DNA of 8,634 nucleotides from an uncultured bacterium (GTDB taxonomy: Bacteria > Actinomycetota > Coriobacteriia > Coriobacteriales > Coriobacteriaceae): assembly GCA_905215195.1 (NCBI GenBank), contig CAJMPF010000062.1:1-8634 (forward strand), written 5' to 3'. This document shows, in pieces, positions 1-6,841 of this stretch. The translations under genes were made by a program, and so were the position numbers. Numbering within the stretch: the stretch's first letter is position 1; every line of letters starts with the position of its first letter. A model generated the notes under the pieces. That model searched no databases and was not told the origin of the DNA. It saw only the letters and a program-made list of their open reading frames with translations.

Positions 1-1339
<1,339 letters not shown>

Positions 1340-1340
1340 A

Positions 1341-1357
1341 TACCCCTCTCCTCTCAT
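1341..1357 (-). promoter_or_regulatory. Purine-rich ribosome binding site deciding the nifJ start
   Basis: Read on the minus strand this is GAGGAGAGGGG a few bases before the ATG at 1339. A second in-frame ATG at 1357 lies just before this tract and would translate through it (Met-Arg-Gly-Glu-Gly-Tyr-Met). The purine tract is placed to serve 1339, and the 1339 start gives the PFOR numbering in which Thr31, Glu64 and Arg114 match the characterised enzyme. I therefore prefer 1339. Confidence 0.75.
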
Positions 1358-1371
1358 ATAGGTATACAGGC

Positions 1372-1387
1372 CCCGGCGATCGCCGGG
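1372..1387. repeat. Perfect 16-bp palindrome upstream of nifJ
   Basis: CCCGGCGATCGCCGGG is a perfect palindrome whose nearest edge is 32 bases before the nifJ start codon, close to an AT-rich TATACCTATAT stretch (1353-1365 on the minus strand) that could hold a -10 element. The position fits a repressor or activator operator for nifJ. In RNA it could also form a short GC-rich stem in the leader. No regulator is encoded in the window, and I cannot name one from the sequence. Confidence 0.5.
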
Positions 1388-1698
1388 ATGTTGGCGTGAT
1401 GGGATTTACGCTGTTGCTTCCAATCATCTGGCAGGCAGGCTCAGCAGCAGGTACGTGGCGTGGAGAGAAGACATGCCGAGGCGAGGGCCAGCTGATGCGC
1501 CCCACAGACCCGACCGCCCGTCTTGCACATGACCGAGCGCCGCAAAGGCCGCATGCCGGATGCTCCCGGGCACGCCCCGGCGATGGGAAGCGCCCGCAAC
1601 GGAAATCCGCATGCGGGTTTATTGTACCCCGCCGTCAAGTGTAATTTCGGCAAATATAGGCGGGCGGTAAAGGCTTACCTCGGGTGACTGCCGGGAGC
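1388..1698. other. Non-coding stretch between nifJ and the FHA gene
   Basis: About 310 bases with no gene I can support. Short open frames here (for example 1396-1644 plus, 1441-1653 minus) lack ribosome sites, are Arg/Cys/Pro-rich in the way of random GC-rich frames, and match nothing I recognise. A TACAAT hexamer on the minus strand (1621-1626) resembles a -10 box for nifJ, which would give a leader of about 270 nt, but it has no good -35 at 16-18 bp: the TTGACG at 1633-1638 is only 6 bp away. A small palindrome CCGCATGCGG lies around 1607-1617. No riboswitch, tRNA or other structured RNA was recognised. Confidence 0.5.
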
Positions 1699-1730
1699 AA
1701 AATGATCCCTTGGGGACGGAGGGACCATTT
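1699..1730 (-). terminator. Hairpin just after the FHA gene, probable transcription terminator
   Basis: The minus-strand arms AAATGGTCCC (1730-1721) and GGGATCATTT (1709-1700) pair over 10 bases with one G-U wobble, plus one more T-A pair inside, around a loop of about 9 nt. The hairpin begins 11 bases after the FHA stop codon and ends in ATTTTGC, a short U-run that partly belongs to the stem. Position and orientation suit a terminator for the exported protein-kinase-FHA unit. The arms are unusually symmetrical with A/T outer ends, so it could instead be a dispersed intergenic repeat; the weak U-tract keeps confidence moderate. Confidence 0.55.
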
Positions 1731-1741
1731 GGCAGGACTGG

Positions 1742-2680
1742 CTAGAGGGCACCGAAGAGAATGGCGTAGGTAGTGGATTCGCCGAGCTTGAGCTCGTCGC
1801 CGGGATTGAGTTGGGCGGAACGGCCGGGCTCGACCTGAATGCAGACGCGCGTGGCCCCGTTTACCACCACGGTTCCGTTGGTGGACGACAAGTCCTCGAC
1901 GTGCCAGATATTTTGAGCATCGCACCAGATATGGGCATGGCGGGCCGAGACATCGTCGCCGACGTCGGTAATATCGCCCTCACCAGTGGCCAGCGCGCCA
2001 ATCTCAACACCCCGCTCACTCGGCTGAATCCAGCGCGGGGCGCTCACGACAAAACTGTTTTGCACGCGCAGCAAGCCCAAGGGGTGCGCCGGGGCGGGTT
2101 CGCGCTCGCCTGCGGTCATCGACATGCCAAGCGAACGCGGCGTGGAGGTGCCTCCGCCACAGGTCGCGTGCGCGTAGTCGATGGCATAGTTCACCGAGGA
2201 CCGCACATCCGCCGAACAACCGACGGCGACAAACAGCACCAGCACGGCCTCGGCGCGCTCGGCGGGCATGAGTTCCGCCGCCTGGGACAGGCGATCGAGC
2301 GCGTTGCGATAGAGATTCGTGTCCTGGTGGCGCTCTTCGAGCGCGCGTACCATCGGTTCACCTGCAGGACCGCACACCATATTGATCACAGCCGTGGAGT
2401 CCATGGGATTTCGCTGGCGCAGGGCCAGTTGCGACATAATACGCGCAGCCGAGGTACCGTATTCGGCAAAGTAGCGCTGCTGAAGCGTGCCGACCGGCGC
2501 GCGAACGATAAAGCGGGAAACCCAAGAGCGATCGGCGGCCCGGCTCTGCGGGCTGCGGCCGTCAGCAAGCGGACGGGACGAAAGCACCAAGCCGCACAGC
2601 TCGATATGGCTCAGATGCGCTGCGCGCTTAAAGATGTCAAACATGGCCCCGCATGGGGTGAGCTCAACTTGAGATGCCAT
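1742..2680 (-). CDS. FHA-domain protein with an unrecognised N-terminal domain
   Basis: Protein of 312 residues with no signal peptide or membrane segment, so probably cytoplasmic. Residues about 222-310 form a forkhead-associated domain, a phosphothreonine-binding module. Seen: VSARHAHI (244-251, the S-R-x-H block), DLSSTNGT (263-270, the classic S-T-N-G block) and VNG (273-275). Residues 1-195 are mostly predicted helical and I do not recognise them; a Pro/Ala/Glu-rich stretch (about 187-200) looks like the linker. The start at 2680 follows AAGGAGG, which is encoded in the last codons of the kinase gene; the kinase stop and this ATG are 3 bp apart. Inference: it reads phospho-Thr marks made by the adjacent kinase, as in other kinase/FHA pairs of Gram-positive bacteria. 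The FHA call is secure; the N-terminal role is unknown. Confidence 0.93.
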   Translation of the reverse strand: MASQVELTPCGAMFDIFKRAAHLSHIELCGLVLSSRPLADGRSPQSRAADRSWVSRFIVRAPVGTLQQRYFAEYGTSAARIMSQLALRQRNPMDSTAVINMVCGPAGEPMVRALEERHQDTNLYRNALDRLSQAAELMPAERAEAVLVLFVAVGCSADVRSSVNYAIDYAHATCGGGTSTPRSLGMSMTAGEREPAPAHPLGLLRVQNSFVVSAPRWIQPSERGVEIGALATGEGDITDVGDDVSARHAHIWCDAQNIWHVEDLSSTNGTVVVNGATRVCIQVEPGRSAQLNPGDELKLGESTTYAILFGAL

Positions 2681-2683
2681 GAC

Positions 2684-4537
2684 CTAGGCCTCCTTGGTCG
2701 TAGAAATAGAATCGGGCGATACTTCGACAGGTCCGCCAAAAGTACGGGCAGCTGCGGCTCCACCGGCAAGCGGAGTCGCCATCTGGGCTTTTGTGCGTCG
2801 CGGTGCCGAAACGGGAAGTTCAAAGGCAAAGCCCATCGCAAGCAAAAACCACGTAAGCGTATAGGTTGCAACCAGAGCGGCAACAAGGCCGCCCATCACG
2901 GCGCGTTGGGAAAATACGCTACATGCAGCCACAACCAGCACCGGAACCTCGCAGGCAGAAAGCGCAAGCACACCCTGCAGGAACCCCGAGCGCCGATTGC
3001 GCGCAAGTGCCCCCGTGGCAACGCCGGCTATGCCTGGCAGCGCCAACGCCAGTGCGGCAATAATACCCGGTAGCGACCCAGACCACACGAGCGATCCCAA
3101 AGTCGCCGTCACGCGAGCGCCCGACGCCAGCAGCGTGGCCGAAACCACGACCACAGCCCAAACCACGCCACAGACGACCGTCGCGCCGACCATCAGCGCG
3201 CGACGAACCGCGCGGCCAGACGCATCCATGGGGCACGGCGTGAGCGGCTCGCCGCGGAGCGAACGACCGACATTTTGCGCATAGTGGTCACAAAACGCCG
3301 AGAGCGCCGCCTCGATCGCCGCCGGCTCGGGACGATCTTTTTGATGGCTGGACAGACAGGCCATCACCACGTCGAACAGCTGGGCATCGACAAACGCCAG
3401 CGCATCGCGTAGCTCTTCGGAATCCGGCTCAAGCCCTAGCTGCTGGGCCTGCTCGGCCGCAGCGAGCGCCACATCGGGCTCACGACGAAGCAGCTGAGTC
3501 AAATCACAACCGGGCGCATGGGCACCAATGGGATAGTCGGGCCGCGTGTCCATCTTGAGACGGTAGGGGCTCGCGATGTCGCGCGTCTTTTTGCGCGAAC
3601 CCGAGGTGCCCGAAGTGCTCGGCGCGGCTTCGTATGGCGCGACGCCGGCAATGAGCTCGTAAACCGTGCTTGCCGCGGCATAGACGTCGATCGCCGGCGA
3701 CATACGCAAAGCGCGCAGATCGGGAATATCGTCGGTGAGCATCTCGGGCGGGGCATAGGCAACCGTCGCGCGACGCAGCGTGGCATAGCGCTCGGTAAAC
3801 GACGCCTTGCCGCCGGTGCCGGCCACCGCAGAGGCGGCCGACGCAGGCTCAAGCGCCAGCGACGAGCCAAAGTCGATCAGGCACAGGTCAAAGGTGCCCT
3901 CGGCAAGCTGCCGGTCAAGCGGTAGACGCGCCGTGCGCACCATAATATTAGCGGGCGAGATATCGCGATGGACAAAGCCCTCACCCACCAGGCTCATACG
4001 GCAGAGCAGATCGAACAGGTCGCGACCCAGACGCGCCGCCACAAGCGGCGACAGGCGTCCGGCATCGTCCACGGCGAGTCGCGAACGCAAGCGGGCAAGC
4101 GTCTCGCCCTCGACCCATTCCATGACAATTGCAGGCACACCGTCGACCTCGCCCCAGCCATAGAGGCGGGGAAAGCCCTTAAGGCCCGAAAGGGCGCGAT
4201 GGCATTCGTATTCCTCGCGAAACGCCGCCTTGAACTTGGCGACCAGCGCCTCGTGAGCGGCATCGTCGTCAAACTCATCGCGCGTCGGCAAGATGAGCTT
4301 CTTGAGTGCCACGGCCTCGCCTTGGGCGTTGACGGCACGCGTCACGCGGCCGATACCGCCACGGCGCATGGTGGCATCGTCGGCAAACAGCATCGTAAAA
4401 CGACGCAGATAGGTAGGCAGTTCGTCCTGACCGAGCGCAATGGCCGGCTCAAACCCGTCGACACGCGCCAGGCGCAGGCCGACCATGGGATCGCGACCGA
4501 GCGATTGTGGTGTGGTGGATGCAAGATCGGTCATCAT
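2684..4537 (-). CDS. Membrane-anchored Ser/Thr protein kinase, four predicted C-terminal TM segments
   Basis: A 617-residue Hanks-type kinase. Seen in order: glycine-rich loop RRGGIGRV (58-65), VALKK with the ATP lysine at about Lys79, FREE (106-109) supplying the likely helix-C glutamate, HRDISPANI (190-198; Asp192 and Asn197 catalytic), DFG (222-224), APPE (262-265), DVYAAAS (284-290) and DRP (401-403). Then come about four hydrophobic segments (roughly 447-470, 485-510, 518-545, 548-572) and a polar tail. There are no PASTA repeats, so it differs from PknB/PrkC receptors. Oddities: the first loop glycine is Arg58, the usual catalytic-loop lysine is Ser, and the C-lobe carries a long insertion (about 305-385). 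The start overlaps the upstream stop as ATGA, with a second ATG immediately after it. No clear ribosome site precedes it, so translational coupling is likely. No partner phosphatase is visible. Kinase identity is secure; substrates are unknown. Confidence 0.95.
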   Translation of the reverse strand: MMTDLASTTPQSLGRDPMVGLRLARVDGFEPAIALGQDELPTYLRRFTMLFADDATMRRGGIGRVTRAVNAQGEAVALKKLILPTRDEFDDDAAHEALVAKFKAAFREEYECHRALSGLKGFPRLYGWGEVDGVPAIVMEWVEGETLARLRSRLAVDDAGRLSPLVAARLGRDLFDLLCRMSLVGEGFVHRDISPANIMVRTARLPLDRQLAEGTFDLCLIDFGSSLALEPASAASAVAGTGGKASFTERYATLRRATVAYAPPEMLTDDIPDLRALRMSPAIDVYAAASTVYELIAGVAPYEAAPSTSGTSGSRKKTRDIASPYRLKMDTRPDYPIGAHAPGCDLTQLLRREPDVALAAAEQAQQLGLEPDSEELRDALAFVDAQLFDVVMACLSSHQKDRPEPAAIEAALSAFCDHYAQNVGRSLRGEPLTPCPMDASGRAVRRALMVGATVVCGVVWAVVVVSATLLASGARVTATLGSLVWSGSLPGIIAALALALPGIAGVATGALARNRRSGFLQGVLALSACEVPVLVVAACSVFSQRAVMGGLVAALVATYTLTWFLLAMGFAFELPVSAPRRTKAQMATPLAGGAAAARTFGGPVEVSPDSISTTKEA

Positions 4538-5439
4538 AGGGCAAGCGCCGCCACGTTATTGTTGAAGTTACCGAGCGCGACGTCATCATCGCCGTAATGG
4601 CCGACCCATTGACATAGGTTGGTATAACAGCCCCATAGATTGGCATACTGCTGATACCACTTAGATTCGGTCGAGAACCTTTGTCGACCGAACTCAGCAC
4701 GGATGGCAAACATGTCATTCGCCAGGCTGTCGCACGGTCTGGGATCTCCCGTAGAGTTATAGGTCGAGACCACGTCATTGGCACGAGAAACATAGCCGTC
4801 GAGCATGTTGTACTTGGTCACAAGCCAACTGTGAATGCTCTCTTCTTCAGCAGCGGAAAGGCCACCGGAGTTTGCATCGTTGTCAGTGTTGCCGCCCGTC
4901 GAGCCGCCGTTTCCAGACCCTCCGGTAGAGGAACCCGACCCAGAGCCGCCGCCCGAACTCGATGAATCCGAGCCGGAGCCAGAAGTATCCGAGCTACCGG
5001 GCTTGCCTGTCTGCTGGGCGTCCTGCTCCTTCTGCTGCTCGACCTTATTCACCGTTGCCGCCACGTTATTGTTGGACAACCGATCGATGATCTTGGTGTT
5101 GGTGAGCACGATGGTTTTGCCATTGGCAAGCGTTACTTCGTTGTCCGGGGCCTCGGCGCCGTCCGCATCGTCGGTGCCAAACACAATATGCGCGACCACA
5201 CTTGCCCAAGCATATCCAGTCGTGGTACCCAGATCACTTTTGACCTCATGCCCCACGCGCGGTTCGCGTGCGGCATGCGCCTGCATCATGGACGGCACGG
5301 TCATGCCATAGGCAGAAACGCCAGCTATGACCAGCACCAACGAGCACGATAGCAGTGCGTACGCCCGAGGCGCCAAGCCCAGTCGGCGTCGCATGCGCAC
5401 CGCGGCGCCGCGCTTTGTCTGAGTGCCACCGGGCCGCAT
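4534..5439 (-). CDS. Exported or membrane-anchored protein with a Ser/Gly linker, first gene of the kinase unit
   Basis: A 301-residue protein I do not recognise. From the chosen start (ATG 5439, preceded by GGAGGAG with 5-bp spacing) it has a basic N-terminus (Arg10-Arg25), a hydrophobic segment (about 27-48) and a possible signal-peptidase site after AHA (near 56), so it is exported or anchored with the rest outside. Residues about 100-135 form a small region (VTLANGKTIVLTN, then NNNVAATVNKVEQQ). Residues about 145-193 are a low-complexity Ser/Gly/Asp/Asn linker, and 194-301 look helical with Cys236, Cys271 and Cys276, able to form a disulphide outside the cell. A longer frame reaching 5532 is open but would pass through a terminator-like hairpin and lacks a ribosome site. 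Its stop overlaps the kinase start by 4 bp, so the two are coupled. A ligand sensor or kinase substrate is a guess from context only. Confidence 0.85.
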   Translation of the reverse strand: MRPGGTQTKRGAAVRMRRRLGLAPRAYALLSCSLVLVIAGVSAYGMTVPSMMQAHAAREPRVGHEVKSDLGTTTGYAWASVVAHIVFGTDDADGAEAPDNEVTLANGKTIVLTNTKIIDRLSNNNVAATVNKVEQQKEQDAQQTGKPGSSDTSGSGSDSSSSGGGSGSGSSTGGSGNGGSTGGNTDNDANSGGLSAAEEESIHSWLVTKYNMLDGYVSRANDVVSTYNSTGDPRPCDSLANDMFAIRAEFGRQRFSTESKWYQQYANLWGCYTNLCQWVGHYGDDDVALGNFNNNVAALAL

Positions 5440-5454
5440 GCGTTCTCCTCCAAC

Positions 5455-5480
5455 AAAAACACGCCGCTCAGGAGCGGCGC
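5455..5480 (-). terminator. Intrinsic-terminator-like hairpin in the leader of the kinase unit
   Basis: On the minus strand CGCCGCTC (5479-5472) pairs with GAGCGGCG (5469-5462) over a tight loop, then TGTTTTT (5461-5455) follows. This is a textbook intrinsic terminator shape. It lies about 205 bases after the recR stop and ends only 15 bases before the start codon of the exported protein, touching its ribosome site. It may end the ybaB-recR transcript, or act as an attenuator or leader structure for the three-gene unit. Confidence 0.7.
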
Positions 5481-5523
5481 ATTCATTCGAATCCATAATT
5501 GAGTGTATCAGCGAACCAAAAAG

Positions 5524-5533
5524 GTTGCGCAAC
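5524..5533. repeat. Palindrome GTTGCGCAAC in the recR/kinase-unit spacer
   Basis: A perfect 10-bp palindrome about 85 bp upstream of the start at 5439, in the expected promoter zone of the three-gene unit. A loose TTGCGC (19 bp) TACACT promoter pair on the minus strand overlaps it, but the spacing is long. Its core resembles the inverted repeats at 5594-5609 and 6792-6811. It may be an operator; no regulator is visible nearby. Confidence 0.4.
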
Positions 5534-5593
5534 GAATGGACAAATTAAGGATGCGAGCGGAAGCATCCATGCGATAAGCGGATACGAAGCATC

Positions 5594-5609
5594 TTTGTTG
5601 CACAACAAA
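5594..5609. repeat. Inverted repeat TTTGTTGCACAACAAA
   Basis: Perfect 7-bp arms TTTGTTG and CAACAAA around a CA centre, 73 bp from the related GTTGCGCAAC palindrome. It lies between the recR stop and the next gene. Short GGATGC/GCATCC arms (5549-5568) sit between the two. A protein-binding site is possible; as RNA the loop would be too small to pair fully. Confidence 0.4.
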
Positions 5610-5617
5610 CTCACAGT

Positions 5618-5647
5618 CGCACGGGGAAATTATGACTACCCCGTGCG
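5618..5647 (-). terminator. GC-rich hairpin downstream of recR
   Basis: Arms CGCACGGGG and CCCCGTGCG (9 bp, perfect) enclose a 12-base AT-rich loop, starting 37 bases after the recR stop. There is no U-tract after it on either strand, so it is not a normal intrinsic terminator. It could protect the 3' end of the ybaB-recR mRNA, stop RNA polymerase with a partner factor, or bind a protein. Confidence 0.4.
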
Positions 5648-5684
5648 TCGCGAGGAAAACATACGGCAGGAGCAGGCTCGCCAC

Positions 5685-6281
5685 CTAAATCGCGCGGCGG
5701 GCCTCGATGGCGCGGCCAAGCGTAAGCTCGTCGGCATACTCCAAGTCGCCGCCCACGGGAAGGCCGCTTGCCAGACGCGACACCTCGACGCCCAACGGCT
5801 TGATGGTACGGGCCAGATAGCTCGCCGTGGTCTCGCCCTCGATGTTGGGGTTGGTGGCGATGATGACCTCATGGATATCCTCGTGGCCCAGACGCGCCAG
5901 CAGCTCGCGGATGTGCAACTGCTCGGGACCAATCTTGTCCATGGGACTGATCACGCCGCCCAATACGTGGTAGAGACCGTGGTAGCTGCCCGTGCGCTCG
6001 ATCGCCTGGACGTCGCGCGGCTCGCCCACCACGCAAATGCGAGTGGTATCGCGCATCGGGTCCTGGCAGATGGAGCACTCGTCGGCCGTGGCGTAGTTAA
6101 AGCAGCGGCTGCAAAAGTGGACCTCCTGCTTGACCTCCAGGATGGCCTCGGCCAGGCGGCGCGCCTCCTCGGCGTCGGCCTCCAACAGGTAATAGGCGAT
6201 GCGCTGGGCCGACTTGGGACCAATGCCCGGCAGACGGCCCAGCTCATCGAGCAGTTTTTGCAGACTGTGATTCGCACTCAT
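5685..6281 (-). CDS. recR: Recombination mediator protein RecR
   Basis: A 198-residue protein of the usual RecR length. With RecO (and RecF) it loads RecA onto SSB-coated single-stranded DNA during gap repair; it acts as a DNA-clamping ring in the cytoplasm. Seen: helix-hairpin-helix region LGRLPGIGPKSAQRIAYYLL (14-33), a zinc finger of four cysteines (Cys57, Cys60, Cys69, Cys72), then a TOPRIM domain (about 80-175) with HVLGGVISPMD (105-115), ATNPNIEGETTA (142-153) and the conserved tail LASGLPVGGDLEYAD (170-184). The start ATG 6281 gives the standard MSANHSLQKLLDEL beginning. A longer frame to 6356 would overlap ybaB and adds unrelated residues. It sits 13 bp after the ybaB stop without a clear ribosome site, which suggests coupled translation. 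Very secure. Confidence 0.98.
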   Translation of the reverse strand: MSANHSLQKLLDELGRLPGIGPKSAQRIAYYLLEADAEEARRLAEAILEVKQEVHFCSRCFNYATADECSICQDPMRDTTRICVVGEPRDVQAIERTGSYHGLYHVLGGVISPMDKIGPEQLHIRELLARLGHEDIHEVIIATNPNIEGETTASYLARTIKPLGVEVSRLASGLPVGGDLEYADELTLGRAIEARRAI

Positions 6282-6294
6282 ATATATGCGTGTC

Positions 6295-6615
6295 TTAGAA
6301 CGGCATGCCCGGGATGTTGAGGCCGCCGGTGATGGCGCCCATCTGCTTGTTAGCAAGCTCGTTGACGCCGCGGACGGCCTCGTTGACGGCAGCCATGATC
6401 ATATCCTGCAGCATATCGACGTCCTCGGGATCGAGGGCATCGGGATCGATGGTGAGGTTGACGAGCTCCATCTCGCCGTTAACGGTCACCTTGACCATGC
6501 CGCCGCCGGCAGAGGCGTCGACGGTCTGGGACTTGAGATTCTCCTGCGCGGCGGCAAGCTGCTCCTGCATCTTGCGAGCCTGCTTCATCATCTGCTGCAT
6601 GTTCATACCGGCCAT
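6295..6615 (-). CDS. ybaB: YbaB/EbfC family nucleoid-associated protein
   Basis: A 106-residue DNA-binding protein of the YbaB/EbfC family, of standard length. These small proteins form dimers and bind DNA around the nucleoid; the exact role remains loosely defined. Seen: Met/Gln-rich start MAGMNMQQMMKQARKMQEQL (1-20) forming the N-terminal helix, the conserved core GGGMVKVTVNGEMELVNLTIDP (37-58), the acidic helix DPEDVDMLQDMIMAAVNEA (62-80) and the C-terminal Gly-Leu-Asn-Ile-Pro-Gly-Met tail. The start at 6615 has AAAGGAG at 6-7 bp. It is upstream of recR in the same direction, the usual arrangement, but dnaX, which normally precedes it directly, is separated here by about 830 bp including an opposed gene. 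Confidence 0.96.
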   Translation of the reverse strand: MAGMNMQQMMKQARKMQEQLAAAQENLKSQTVDASAGGGMVKVTVNGEMELVNLTIDPDALDPEDVDMLQDMIMAAVNEAVRGVNELANKQMGAITGGLNIPGMPF

Positions 6616-6718
6616 GATGGCTCCTTTACGTGCGGCCGCACGCCGAGCTGCAAGGGCAGCCGGAGCACGGCGGGACTTTCAAACTCAAAAATCGTACCAC
6701 GGCGCGAGGCCAGCGAGC

Positions 6719-6772
6719 GGGGCGGACACACTACCTCAGTCGATATACATGTCCTGGAGCGTGATGCGCCCC
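6719..6772 (-). other. Two-part stem upstream of ybaB
   Basis: GGGGC-GGACA (6719-6728) can pair with TGTCC (6750-6754) and GCCCC (6768-6772), giving two 5-bp helices stacked on one side with a 13-base bulge on the other. It lies about 105 bp before the ybaB start and would be in its leader if transcription begins in the repeat cluster further upstream. Short GC-rich arms like these arise by chance fairly often, so support is weak. Confidence 0.25.
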
Positions 6773-6776
6773 CAAG

Positions 6777-6811
6777 ATTATGCAAGGTCGAATTATGCAA
6801 GGTTGCATAAT
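6777..6811. repeat. Direct repeat pair plus inverted copy, ATTATGCAAGGT
   Basis: ATTATGCAAGGT occurs at 6777-6788 and again, identical, at 6792-6803 (period 15). The second copy continues into its own inverse, making ATTATGCAAGGTTGCATAAT (6792-6811) with 9-bp arms around GG. On the minus strand each unit contains CATAAT, which resembles a -10 box. The cluster lies 177 bp upstream of ybaB and about 145 bp upstream of the plus-strand gene, so it is well placed as an operator or promoter region for either. The AT-rich composition stands out from the surrounding GC-rich DNA. Confidence 0.7.
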
Positions 6812-6841
6812 ATCGCACACTCAATCTAGTAGAGCCGAATC

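Noticed and set aside
1621..1638. TTGACG and TACAAT on the minus strand as a promoter
   Set aside because: The boxes are 6 bp apart, far from the 16-18 bp needed; only the -10-like box is kept as a weak note.
1811..3073. 420-codon open frame on the plus strand
   Set aside because: It lies opposite the FHA and kinase genes, both with clear motifs; its product is Arg/His/Gly-rich as expected of an antisense shadow.
5440..5532. 31-codon N-terminal extension of the exported protein
   Set aside because: It would be translated through the terminator-like hairpin, lacks a ribosome site and would bury the signal segment deeper; ATG 5439 has a strong GGAGGAG.
5551..5593. Imperfect direct repeat ATGCGA...AAGCATC
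   Set aside because: The copies differ in length and match only at their ends; it could be chance.
6282..6356. Upstream extension of recR by 25 codons
   Set aside because: It overlaps the end of ybaB and adds residues unlike any RecR; ATG 6281 gives the standard N-terminus and length.
6603..6824. 73-codon minus-strand open frame before ybaB
   Set aside because: It overlaps the ybaB start, covers the ATTATGCAAGGT repeats and has no ribosome site or recognisable content.
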